Positions 53,944-62,673 of a stretch of 64,000 nt of DNA are shown one piece after another. Positions within the stretch are counted from its first letter, which is position 1. Every line of letters begins with the position of its first letter. Under the pieces are notes generated by a model, which was not told the origin of the DNA, ran no database searches, and was given only the letters and a program-made list of their open reading frames with translations. The translations under genes were made by a program, and so were the position numbers. The DNA is taken from contig NZ_JAMXFC010000017.1 of the NCBI RefSeq assembly GCF_025370755.1, forward strand, positions 2,540-66,539. The letters run 5' to 3'. The DNA comes from Laspinema sp. D2d. GTDB lineage: Bacteria; Cyanobacteriota; Cyanobacteriia; Cyanobacteriales; Laspinemataceae.

Positions 53944-53958
53944 GCGATTCCCTTTTCC

Positions 53959-54240
53959 CTATTCGTCCGGTTCGATGGTACTGGTCAACCCATGATTTTT
54001 GAGAGTTTCGCAGTAAAACTCCGCGTGTTCCAGGGCGCAGGTAATCACCAAAGCAATGCCATTGCTGTGGGCTTCCATCATAATGCTAACCGCTTGAGGC
54101 TGAGTCAAACTCGGAACGGTTTGCATTAACGTTTGCACCACGTGTTCCATCGAGTTAAAGTCATCATTATGTAGCAAAACTCGATAACGCGGTGCTATTT
54201 TCCGAACCGTTGAAGTCTTTTCAATGGTTTCTACTGACAC
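53959..54240 (-). CDS. clpS: ClpS adaptor protein
   Basis: 93 residues. The conserved YRVLLHNDDFNSMEHVVQTL (pocket residues N, D, D, M), AHSNGIALV and LEHAEFYCETL segments match ClpS, which delivers N-degron substrates to ClpA/ClpC proteases. The start is ATG with a weak GGAGAG site upstream. It is followed by the CPBP protease gene with a gap of about 15 bp. Confidence 0.95.
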   Translation of the reverse strand: MSVETIEKTSTVRKIAPRYRVLLHNDDFNSMEHVVQTLMQTVPSLTQPQAVSIMMEAHSNGIALVITCALEHAEFYCETLKNHGLTSTIEPDE

Positions 54241-54434
54241 GGCGCTCTCCTTTAATTCAGCGATCGTAAATTTTTGCAGTCAATCCTAGGATTTTGAAGC
54301 ATTCCTATTCAGAATAACTTACTAATCCATCCCCCATGAAGACAAGGAGGGAAAACCGCACTGTTTCCCTCTGAGGATTTAGAAAAAACCCTACCCTCTC
54401 TTCCCCAAGACTGGGAAATTGCCTGGGGAGACCT

Positions 54435-54473
54435 AACCCCCTAACTCCCTTCCCTGCGAGGGAAGGGGGGGTT
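54435..54473. repeat. C/G-rich palindromic repeat downstream of the SBBP gene
   Basis: CCCTTCCCT-GCG-AGGGAAGGG inside AACCCCC/GGGGTT. Such C/T-G/A-rich palindromes are scattered through cyanobacterial intergenic DNA. This one could also terminate the minus-strand SBBP gene, but there is no U-run on that strand. Confidence 0.55.
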
Positions 54474-54486
54474 GTAGATGACGGTA

Positions 54487-57400
54487 TTAGGGGGCTGCTA
54501 CCCGTCCCTCCTGTAATCCGAACAGGACAAAATGCTCAAAGGCACTACCAAAGGCCCCGCGATTGATAGCCTGGGCCACATCAATGTTCCGGAATAAATA
54601 AGCGGACTCGCTGAATACCGGGCTGGGTTGACGACCCTGGAGTTCTCCCTGTTCAATAAAGTGCTGGAATCCACTCACGAAACCCCCAGCGGCCACGATC
54701 GCAGCTACGTCAGGATTTTGAGTTAGATAAAAGGTTTCATCAAACGCCGGATTAGGATTGCGCCGTTCAAACTGACCCGACTGGAGATAGTGACTGTAAC
54801 CACTGCTGAAAATCCCAGCAGCAACCGCTTCGGCAACATCGGGATTTTGGCGGAGGTAGAAACTTTCTAAAAACAGCTTGACATTGCGATCGCGCCCTTC
54901 AAAAAATCCCGTCTGCACAAAATGGTCAAACCCACTCGTCACCTGACCCGTTCCCACGGCTACGGCAACATCAGGATTTCGGGCTAAATACTGCCCTTCA
55001 TTGAAAAACTGGGTCGCCGCCGGACGGCCCTCATTTCGGCCAAACAGCAAATAATGTTCTAACCCACTGGTCAAATTCCCCGCAGCCACCGCTTCTGCTA
55101 CCCCGGGATTTTGGGCTAAATAGCCTGCTTCATTAAAATACAGGCTTAGGGGGTTGATCCCGCGTTCGGTGACCGACTGAATGAAGTTTTCAAAACGTGG
55201 GGGCGGTGGCGGTGGTGCAGCGGGTTCCGTGGGTTCCGGTGCAGGGGGGAAGGGTTCGGCACCCCCTGGACCCGGTAAAGAACCTGGACCTGATGGCGGG
55301 GTTCCTACCGGGACCACAATCGGTTGAGTGGGAGAGATAGGTTGGGCGATCGCCACCACAAAAGCATCTCCTTGGACTCCCCCTGCGGCATTCGGCAACG
55401 GATTCACCGTAGCGAAATTCGCCGACCCACTTTGACCCGTGACAAACGCCGTTCCTGCGGCATTCACCGCGATCGCATTCCCCGACTCAAACCCATTTCC
55501 ACCCAGATAGGTCAAATAATCAATCGTCCTCCCATCAGCGAGAATTTTACCCACAAACGCATCCCCATTCCCCCCAAAACTGGGCTGAATCGGTGCAACC
55601 TGGGGTAAATCCGAGGAGGTGGTTTCTCCCGTCAAATAGACATTCCCGCGATTGTCGATCGCCATATCATTCCCCGACTCAAACCCGCTACCGCCGAGGA
55701 AGGTGGAATAAATCAAACTTTTCCCATCCGGTGCCATTTTAGTGACAAAGGCGGAGGATAAGCCATTTAACTGCCCTTGAATGGGATTAACCGTGGGGAA
55801 ATCTCCCAGGGGAATCACTGCCCGGGGTTGAGCATCCCGGGGGACTCCGGTGCTTCCGGCAATATAAACGTGACCCGCCGCATCCACAGCGATCGCATTC
55901 CCCACGTCACTATCTCGTCCCCCTAAATAGGTCGAGTAAATTAACTGACTGCCATCACTACTAATTTTGGTAACGAACGCATCCCCCCCGCCTCGATATC
56001 GCCGCTGCAATTCTGACACCAGGGGAAAGTTATCCGTGCTCGTTTGTCCCGTGACATACATATTCAGGGCCGCATCCACGGCGATCGCCTTCCCCACCTC
56101 ATTTCCAAATCCTCCTAGGAACGTGGAATAAAGCAGCCCTCCGAGGGGGTTAAACTTCGCCACAAACACATCAGACCCATTGGCCCCAATGGTTTTTTGC
56201 ACCGCCCCCACCATCGGGAAATTTTCAGAAAAGGTTTGGCCGGTGACATAATAATTTCCTCCACTATCGAGAGTAATACTATTCACCGCATCAAACCCCG
56301 CGCCTCCAAAATAGGTCCCGGATTCGATAAATCCTCCACCGGGAGTCAATTTGACAATAAAGCCATCGCCTTGCCCATTAGCTGTCGTCTGGGCTGCACC
56401 TATGCTGACGGGAAAATTATCTGAACTGGTTTGTCCGACAACAAACGCGCTGCCGCGACTATCAACAGCCACATCTAAAGCTTGGTCGTTTTCCAGGCCC
56501 CCTAAATAGGTGGAGTAGAAGGCGCTGGCCCCATCAGCGGCAATTTTGGTAATAAAGGCGTCAAACTTGAAGGATCCGGGATTACTCAGGGTGCTTTGTA
56601 AGGGAATCCGCGTGGGAAAGTCCGTGGAGATGGTTCTTCCAGCGATATAGATATTGCCTTCCGCATCCAGGGCGATCGCATCCCCTTGGTCTTGCAGGGT
56701 CCCGCCCAAATAGCTGGAATATTGCAGGGTTGGGTCAATAATTAAGGCATAGTTGGGGTCATAAGCGCCTAAGTCAAATCCAACTTTGCCCTCACCCAGT
56801 AATTCATACTGACCCGCCACCGCCACGCGATCGCCGTTGATATCCTGATAAATAATCGGTGCGGCCTCAATTAACTCACCCAAGGCCGTTTCCAGCACTA
56901 GCGCCCCCTCCCGCAGGGTGACTGCCTCAACTCCGGTATAGTCCAACAGAATTTGCCCCGGGTCGGCTCCAGGGTCCACCACAAATTCCCGTTTGAGTTC
57001 TCCTTCAGTGCCGCGATAGACCAAATCAATCCCGTCATAAAGGTCCCGATAGGCAATGCCTTGGTAGGTTGGAACATTCCCCGACCAACTGGACCCATCG
57101 GACCCGGATAAGAAATTTGCCAATCCAGGCAAGGGTTCTATCCCTTCGATCACCGGATCGCCATTGGCTCCCAAAAACTCTAAGCGGACCACGGAAGATT
57201 GCAGGTCATCGGATTCGGGGTCCGGTTGTGCCGCAGCGGTGAGAACCACCTCATCTGGGGTAAAGAAAATGGCATGAGAAGCCCCTCGGACCGAGAAATT
57301 CACCGTAGGGTCAAATTGCCCTGCATTGGGAATAAAACTTAAGGGTAACTGGCCTAAATTGGGGACCTGTTCCCCAATCACGGGGTCCCCGGAAGCCCCC

Positions 57401-57693
57401 TCCGGAGAAACCGATTCAGTTGGGGCGATCGCCTGCGGCATAGCTCCGCTTACCGGCAACCGTCCTTCCGGCTGACCATACAGCAGCCAATGTTGCCACC
57501 CACTCTCAAACGCCCCAATTTCAACCGCCTGAGCCACATCGGGATAGGCATTCAAATAAAACTCAGCATCGAATCCCGTGCCCCCCGCTTCAGTGGAGAC
57601 AGGCCAAAGCCCAGCGGCATCGACCAGACTAGACGGTTCTAGTGGCGATCGCCATTCGATTTCCAACCCCTCGACATCCATGTTGTTTTGCAT
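54487..57693 (-). CDS. SBBP-repeat beta-propeller protein flanked by short surface modules
   Basis: 1068 residues. One copy of a ~46-residue module with (F)YLNAYPDVAQAV...GWQHWLLYGQPEGR lies at ~45-80. Then a DUF7948-like region (FIPNAGQFDPTVNFSVRG, ~115-320) and about eight SBBP repeats (YSTYLGG...AIAVDAAG..YVTGQT, ~320-800) likely form a beta-propeller. A Pro-rich linker follows, then five more copies of the short module at ~850-1065. No signal peptide is seen. An exported or surface role is inferred from the repeat types. Start ATG at 57693; M5 is possible. Confidence 0.88.
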   Translation of the reverse strand: MQNNMDVEGLEIEWRSPLEPSSLVDAAGLWPVSTEAGGTGFDAEFYLNAYPDVAQAVEIGAFESGWQHWLLYGQPEGRLPVSGAMPQAIAPTESVSPEGASGDPVIGEQVPNLGQLPLSFIPNAGQFDPTVNFSVRGASHAIFFTPDEVVLTAAAQPDPESDDLQSSVVRLEFLGANGDPVIEGIEPLPGLANFLSGSDGSSWSGNVPTYQGIAYRDLYDGIDLVYRGTEGELKREFVVDPGADPGQILLDYTGVEAVTLREGALVLETALGELIEAAPIIYQDINGDRVAVAGQYELLGEGKVGFDLGAYDPNYALIIDPTLQYSSYLGGTLQDQGDAIALDAEGNIYIAGRTISTDFPTRIPLQSTLSNPGSFKFDAFITKIAADGASAFYSTYLGGLENDQALDVAVDSRGSAFVVGQTSSDNFPVSIGAAQTTANGQGDGFIVKLTPGGGFIESGTYFGGAGFDAVNSITLDSGGNYYVTGQTFSENFPMVGAVQKTIGANGSDVFVAKFNPLGGLLYSTFLGGFGNEVGKAIAVDAALNMYVTGQTSTDNFPLVSELQRRYRGGGDAFVTKISSDGSQLIYSTYLGGRDSDVGNAIAVDAAGHVYIAGSTGVPRDAQPRAVIPLGDFPTVNPIQGQLNGLSSAFVTKMAPDGKSLIYSTFLGGSGFESGNDMAIDNRGNVYLTGETTSSDLPQVAPIQPSFGGNGDAFVGKILADGRTIDYLTYLGGNGFESGNAIAVNAAGTAFVTGQSGSANFATVNPLPNAAGGVQGDAFVVAIAQPISPTQPIVVPVGTPPSGPGSLPGPGGAEPFPPAPEPTEPAAPPPPPPRFENFIQSVTERGINPLSLYFNEAGYLAQNPGVAEAVAAGNLTSGLEHYLLFGRNEGRPAATQFFNEGQYLARNPDVAVAVGTGQVTSGFDHFVQTGFFEGRDRNVKLFLESFYLRQNPDVAEAVAAGIFSSGYSHYLQSGQFERRNPNPAFDETFYLTQNPDVAAIVAAGGFVSGFQHFIEQGELQGRQPSPVFSESAYLFRNIDVAQAINRGAFGSAFEHFVLFGLQEGRVAAP

Positions 57694-58141
57694 CGTAAAA
57701 GTGTTTTAAATCAGACCAAAGCAGCACGACTCGGCAAGGGTAAGGCGTTTTGCCTGCTGGGAATCCATCGTGCTGGGTGTGATCATAGCCGATCCTTTCG
57801 TTAGACCCACGAATTTTCCCATTCTCGCCTGGGGGAGTCCCGCCATTGGTCCACCCTATCTCTCCCAGATTACCCACTACGGCCCATTTCTCAACCTCGG
57901 GAATTGAGGTTACTGAGGCGGCGCGATCGCCAGGGGTTAAAAAATCAGGGGAATTAGGGCCCCATTTGGGCGGTGAATCCCCATTTCTTGTCCTGGGAAA
58001 CAAATGGACCCCAACCCTAGCAGCAAAACTTAACAAAAACTGAGTTAAACGCGATCGCTATGGGTATCCGTCCTCTGATAGACTTTTAGACGGTTGTAGC
58101 CAGAGAAAAGGCTGCTGATAGGCAGTTGGGAGGAAAATTCC
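57694..58141. other. Divergent intergenic region
   Basis: About 450 bp between the SBBP gene and glpX. It must hold the promoters of both, but no -35/-10 pair stands out to me. Contains HIP1-like octamer pieces only. Confidence 0.5.
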
Positions 58142-59179
58142 GTGGATAGTGTAATTGGTTTAGAGATTATTGAAGTCGTCGAACAAGCCGCGATCGCTTC
58201 GGCTCGTTGGATGGGTAAAGGCGACAAAAATACCGCTGACCATGTGGCGGTAGAAGCGATGCGCGAACGCATGAACCGCATTCATATGCGAGGCCGCATC
58301 GTCATCGGTGAAGGCGAGCGCGATGAAGCTCCCATGTTGTACATCGGGGAAGAAGTTGGCATCTGCACCCAGGAGAATGCCAAGGACTTCTGTGACCCCC
58401 AACAACTGATCGAAATTGATATCGCCGTTGACCCCTGTGAAGGCACCAACTTGGTCGCCTACGGACAAAACGGTTCGATGGCCGTTCTCGCCATTGCCGA
58501 AAAAGGTGGCCTGTTCCGAGCCCCCGACTTCTACATGAAGAAGCTCGCCGCACCCGCCTGCGCCAAAAATCATGTGGACATCAATAAATCTGCCACGGAA
58601 AACCTGAAAATCCTCTCGGACTGCATGAGTCGCTCCATTGAGGAATTGGTCGTGGTAGTGATGGATCGTCCCCGTCACAAAGGCTTAATCGAAGAAATCC
58701 GCAACGCCGGAGCCCGCGTGCGTCTGATCAGCGATGGAGATGTCTCTGCCGCTATTTCTTGCGCCTTCTCCGGAACCAACATCCATGCGCTGATGGGAAT
58801 CGGTGCTGCTCCTGAAGGAGTCATCTCCGCTGCGGCCATGCGCTGTTTAGGCGGTCACTTCCAAGGTCAGTTAATCTACGACCCCGAAGTCGTGAAAACT
58901 GGGCTGATTGGTGAAAGCAAAGAAAGCAACATCGCTCGTTTGCAAGAAATGGGTATCACTGACCCCGATCGCGTTTACAACGCTGAAGAATTAGCCTCTG
59001 GAGACACGGTGCTGTTTGCCGCATCCGGTATCACTCCGGGAACGTTAATGCAAGGGGTTCGCTTCTTCAAAGGCGGCGCTCGGACTCACAGTCTGGTTAT
59101 TTCTAGCCAGTCGAGTACCGCTCGTTTTGTCGATACCATTCATATGTACGACGCTCCGAAGAGCTTACAATTGCGCTAA
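58142..59179 (+). CDS. glpX: Class II fructose-1,6/sedoheptulose-1,7-bisphosphatase (GlpX)
   Basis: 345 residues. GTG start with GGAGGA eight bases upstream. Lithium-sensitive phosphatase motifs: [14 protein letters not shown] (~59-72) and DVDPCEGTN-type VDPCEGTNL (~99-107), plus [11 protein letters not shown]. In cyanobacteria this enzyme is the main FBP/SBPase of the Calvin cycle. No adjacent partner genes. A palindrome follows the stop codon by ~40 bp. Confidence 0.95.
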   Translation: MDSVIGLEIIEVVEQAAIASARWMGKGDKNTADHVAVEAMRERMNRIHMRGRIVIGEGERDEAPMLYIGEEVGICTQENAKDFCDPQQLIEIDIAVDPCEGTNLVAYGQNGSMAVLAIAEKGGLFRAPDFYMKKLAAPACAKNHVDINKSATENLKILSDCMSRSIEELVVVVMDRPRHKGLIEEIRNAGARVRLISDGDVSAAISCAFSGTNIHALMGIGAAPEGVISAAAMRCLGGHFQGQLIYDPEVVKTGLIGESKESNIARLQEMGITDPDRVYNAEELASGDTVLFAASGITPGTLMQGVRFFKGGARTHSLVISSQSSTARFVDTIHMYDAPKSLQLR

Positions 59180-59218
59180 TCCAAACTCAGCGCGGTTAAG
59201 GAAGGAACGAAAGCAGGA

Positions 59219-59240
59219 TGACCTCACATTTGTGATGTCA
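59219..59240. repeat. TGTGA/TCACA-type palindrome downstream of glpX
   Basis: TGACCTCACAT / TTGTGATGTCA with one mismatch pair, no loop of size. It could be a hairpin of the glpX mRNA or a protein-binding palindrome. It differs from the standard CRP site in having the half-sites inverted. Confidence 0.4.
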
Positions 59241-59572
59241 CCGGGGTAAGAATCCCGCTAATTGATCAGCAGAATCTTTACCCCCGCGATCGCCACGGTG
59301 ATCCCTTCTGCCGGTGGTGCGGACCCCCCTAAAGTCCGCTCCCTTCCTCTCCTTCCCCAACCCGCTCTCCGTGCAGGTCAGAGGATTTTTCCTCCTGGAC
59401 TTTGCCTCGATCCCTTGTTCAATCCCCGAGGATTGCGCTAACCCACCCGGGTTTCAGTTAGCATAAAAATAAAGACAACCCGATTAATTCAGTTCGCTAG
59501 AGATAGAATTTCATCGATACGCTTGTCAAACATCAAGAGGGCGTAAACGACTAAAAAATCCAGGGAGAAATC

Positions 59573-60871
59573 ATGAATATTGCAGTCGTCGGTCTTAGCC
59601 ATAAGACAGCACCCGTAGAAATTAGAGAAAAGCTGAGTATTCCCGAACCCGATATTAAAGAGGCGATCGCTCATTTATGTAGCTATCCTAATATTCGAGA
59701 AGTCGCGATTCTCAGCACTTGTAACCGTTTAGAAATTTATATCGTAACGGGTGAAACCGACTCCGGCGTTCGTGAAGCCATCCAATTTCTCTCAGAACGC
59801 GGCCAATTAAACGTTCATAAGTTACGGCAACATCTGTTTATCTTGTTACAAGAAGATGCCGTCATGCATCTGATGCGGGTTTCCGCTGGTTTGGATAGCT
59901 TAGTCCTCGGCGAAGGCCAAATTTTAGCCCAAGTTAAAAATACTCACAAACTCGGTCAGCAACATAATGGGGTCGGACGCATTCTCAATCGTCTCCTCAA
60001 ACAAGCGATTACCGCAGGCAAACGAGTCCGCACAGAAACCAGCATCGGCACCGGCGCAGTTTCTATCAGTTCCGCAGCGGTGGAACTGGCTCAAATTAAG
60101 GTTCAGGACCTCGCACCCTATCGCATTGCCATTCTCGGTGCCGGGAAAATGTCGAAACTCTTAGTTCAACATTTACTCTCCAAAGGTGCGACCCAAATTA
60201 CCATCCTTAATCGCACATTACGGCGCGCCGAAGAACTGGCTAAAAACTTCCCAGATGCAGAATTAAAACTGCATTTAATCTCAGATATGATGAGCGTCAT
60301 TGCCGATTCTGATATTGTTTTTACGAGTACCTCTTCCACTGAACCGATTTTAAATCGGTCCAAACTCGAATCAGTTTTAAGCCCTAATAGCTCGATGATG
60401 CTAATTGATATTTCAGTACCGCGTAATGTGGATTCTGATGTCAATACCCTCTCGAATGTCCATTCGTTTAATGTGGATGACTTAAAAGCCGTTGTCGCTC
60501 AAAACCAAGAAAGCCGTCGGCAAATGGCAATGGAAGCTGAGGGATTACTGGAAGAAGAAGTTGAAGCCTTTGACGTCTGGTGGCGCAGTCTGGAAACGGT
60601 GCCGACGATTAGCTGTTTACGGGATAAAATCGAAACCATTCGCGAGCAGGAATTGGAAAAAGCCCTGTCTCGTTTAGGGTCGGAATTTGCCGAAAAACAT
60701 CAGGAAGTGATTGAGGCACTCACCCGAGGGATTGTCAATAAAATCCTGCATGATCCAATGGTCCAACTGCGGGCACAGCAAGATATCGAGGCGCGCCGTC
60801 AAGCGATGGAAACTCTACGCTTGCTGTTTAACCTAGAGACAGAAACGCGATCGGGCGAACAGTACAGTTAG
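59573..60871 (+). CDS. hemA: Glutamyl-tRNA reductase
   Basis: 432 residues, start supported by AGGGAG 5-10 bases upstream. Motifs: [17 protein letters not shown], the active-site Cys in STCNRLEIY (~50), [14 protein letters not shown], and the NADPH-binding [15 protein letters not shown]. The C-terminal dimerisation helix follows (~300-430). It makes glutamate-1-semialdehyde, the first committed step to haem, chlorophyll and bilins. A variant GAAGAAACCGGG repeat lies 19 bp downstream. Confidence 0.96.
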   Translation: MNIAVVGLSHKTAPVEIREKLSIPEPDIKEAIAHLCSYPNIREVAILSTCNRLEIYIVTGETDSGVREAIQFLSERGQLNVHKLRQHLFILLQEDAVMHLMRVSAGLDSLVLGEGQILAQVKNTHKLGQQHNGVGRILNRLLKQAITAGKRVRTETSIGTGAVSISSAAVELAQIKVQDLAPYRIAILGAGKMSKLLVQHLLSKGATQITILNRTLRRAEELAKNFPDAELKLHLISDMMSVIADSDIVFTSTSSTEPILNRSKLESVLSPNSSMMLIDISVPRNVDSDVNTLSNVHSFNVDDLKAVVAQNQESRRQMAMEAEGLLEEEVEAFDVWWRSLETVPTISCLRDKIETIREQELEKALSRLGSEFAEKHQEVIEALTRGIVNKILHDPMVQLRAQQDIEARRQAMETLRLLFNLETETRSGEQYS

Positions 60872-60889
60872 TCCGGAGTCCAGTTAAAG

Positions 60890-60907
60890 GAAGAAACCGG
60901 GTTTTTG
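60890..60907. repeat. Variant of the GAAGAAACCGGG repeat
   Basis: GAAGAAACCGGGTTTTTG, one base different from the two copies at 20.4 kb. It lies just after hemA. Confidence 0.65.
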
Positions 60908-61207
60908 GCCTAAATTTCTGCTTACTTTGCATCAAATTTGGACTAAAACTCCGGTTTCGGGTCCCGGTAATCTGATTCTGTACAGGCGGTTATAGGCCAT
61001 TTGAACAGGTTTATTCTTCTCATTTACCCTGTCTGGTTAGGGACCGATCAGGAGCGTGAGCAGTCGTCTTCTCCAGCAGATTGGGCTAATTCATTTAATT
61101 TGCATATAAATTTTATTAAAACTCTTCGGATCCAGAATTAGGCAAATCTATAAAATCTAAAAAATCGAGTCTTAAATGTAGAGGGAATTTGCTTGGATGG
61201 CTCTACA

Positions 61208-61293
61208 TTATACCTCTTGCAAAATTCTTTTAAGCCGATGGGCGTTTTCAAGGGGAGTTGGGGGAATAAATCGGTATTTTGCAAGAGGTCTAT
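61208..61293. mobile_element. MITE-like element with CTCTTGCAAAA ends, copy B
   Basis: 86 bp with ends ATACCTCTTGCAAAA / TTTTGCAAGAGGTCTAT and an internal AAGGGGAGTTGGGGG segment resembling copy A at 34548-34628. It ends 4 bp before the stop codon of the lipoprotein gene at 61298. A hairpin AATGTAGAG / CTCTACATT (61175-61209) abuts its left end. Confidence 0.75.
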
Positions 61294-61297
61294 AGTC

Positions 61298-62035
61298 TTA
61301 ATCAACGACTTGAGTTTTAAGTCTTTTAATCGCGGCAATCGAAACATTCGGGGGAACGGTTCCCATTGCTTTTATTTTTACCGTTTCATCTTGAATAAAA
61401 TTACTCCCAGAATAAAGAAACTCACCAACTTTAGCCCCTGATGAATCATAAGCACCAAAGGTTACAATTATTGTGCTAATTGGTCTTAATATTTTCAGGT
61501 CCGCTTCTGCATACTTGATTCCAAAATCTCCCTCTACTAATCGCGCCTCTCCAATCGTAACGGCTTCTGTACTCTCAGGAGTGGAGTCATTTATCATTGC
61601 AATTAGAGTTTCAACAAACTCTGTGCGTTCTCCCCACTGATTTGCTGCCTTCATCTGCGGGCTAAGATTTATAGAGGGGGGTGAATTCGCCGTTAAATCG
61701 ACGGAAGAAATTAGCCCCGCTTTTTTGTTGACGATATCGATCGCCCATTGTTCATGTAGTTCGGCTTGGCTAGAGTTGGGTGAGTAGCGATAAACTTGAA
61801 TGTTCCTAGTCCCTTTATAAGAATCCCAAAAAAATGTTTTATCCCATTTAAACACTTTGTCGTTAGTTTCGATAACGCATTCATTGTCTTGACATTTAGT
61901 TTGTAGCCGAGTCCGTAAATTTAGAGAAGCTGTTTGAAAATCTGGGGAACTATTCAAAGTGTTCTCCGAAGTAATTTGGGGTTGACATCCCATTAAAAAT
62001 GTGGCTAGAAAAGAGACAATTATTCGTTTTTGCAT
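61298..62035 (-). CDS. Lipoprotein, unknown function
   Basis: 245 residues. A signal peptide ends in the lipobox FLMGC (~Cys17), so the mature protein is membrane-anchored. The rest is soluble and beta-rich (e.g. NIQVYRYSPNSSQAELHEQWAI, TIIVTFGAYDSSG). Two Cys (CQDNEC) could form a disulphide. Not recognised. It is followed ~55 bp further on, in the opposite order, by the second lipoprotein gene on the same strand. Confidence 0.75.
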   Translation of the reverse strand: MQKRIIVSFLATFLMGCQPQITSENTLNSSPDFQTASLNLRTRLQTKCQDNECVIETNDKVFKWDKTFFWDSYKGTRNIQVYRYSPNSSQAELHEQWAIDIVNKKAGLISSVDLTANSPPSINLSPQMKAANQWGERTEFVETLIAMINDSTPESTEAVTIGEARLVEGDFGIKYAEADLKILRPISTIIVTFGAYDSSGAKVGEFLYSGSNFIQDETVKIKAMGTVPPNVSIAAIKRLKTQVVD

Positions 62036-62090
62036 GGCTGATTTGTGGGGTGAAAGTAATGCCCAATGCTTGAACCGGGCATTACTGTAT

Positions 62091-62372
62091 TTATTTCAAG
62101 CGGGTTTGGGATTTACTGCTTAATGCTCCACCCTGAAACATCACGACAGCATTACTCCCGTCTGAATTGGAAAAAATCATCGTTTGCCATTCCCCCGACT
62201 CGCTCACAGTAGAGGGCGCAGCACCCATCACTTCTTTCACTTGTTCCATGCTCATGCCATTTTGGAGTTGATCATATTGGCTTAAGGTGAAACTTGGCGA
62301 TTGAGATATAGGGACACAAGCCACAAGCGCGATCGCGGATGCACTGGCTCCTATAATAATTGGAATTCTCAT
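62091..62372 (-). CDS. SmpA/OmlA (BamE)-like small lipoprotein
   Basis: 93 residues from the ATG of MRIPII; a TTG four codons earlier exists. The lipobox LVAC sits near residue 19. The segment QYDQLQNGMSMEQVKEVMGAAPSTVSESG, key parts QNGMSMEQV and MGAAPS, matches the SmpA/OmlA/DUF3862 fold found in BamE and related proteins. WQTMIFSN and a C-terminal strand follow. Upstream neighbour in the lipoprotein pair; probable co-transcription. Exact role unknown. Confidence 0.75.
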   Translation of the reverse strand: MRIPIIIGASASAIALVACVPISQSPSFTLSQYDQLQNGMSMEQVKEVMGAAPSTVSESGEWQTMIFSNSDGSNAVVMFQGGALSSKSQTRLK

Positions 62373-62673
62373 GGGGTAAACCAAAATCGAACACTAAATT
62401 GTTCTAACCAATCACGTTCGATCCGGCTTATCCCTCACCCGATCGCCCCCAAAATTCCTACCTCGACTCGCTTTATGGCAGAACGGGGATCCGAGGAGTT
62501 AGCCCGAGCCCACTGGCTTCGTTCCTATAGTCCACCCTTTAGGGTGCGGAGTTGATTAAAAATTATGCAAATTAAGAGTATTAAGGAGTGGGAGCGATCG
62601 CCATTTGCGGACTGATGACTCTACAATGACAGCTAGATCAAAACTCTAAACTAAACTCTAAACTCTAAAATTC

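Noticed and set aside
58160-58678. 172-codon ORF opposite glpX
   Set aside because: Antisense shadow; glpX motifs are intact in the other strand.
61138-61347. 69-codon ORF (minus) across the MITE copy
   Set aside because: It is encoded mainly by the MITE and the end of the lipoprotein gene; no ribosome site.
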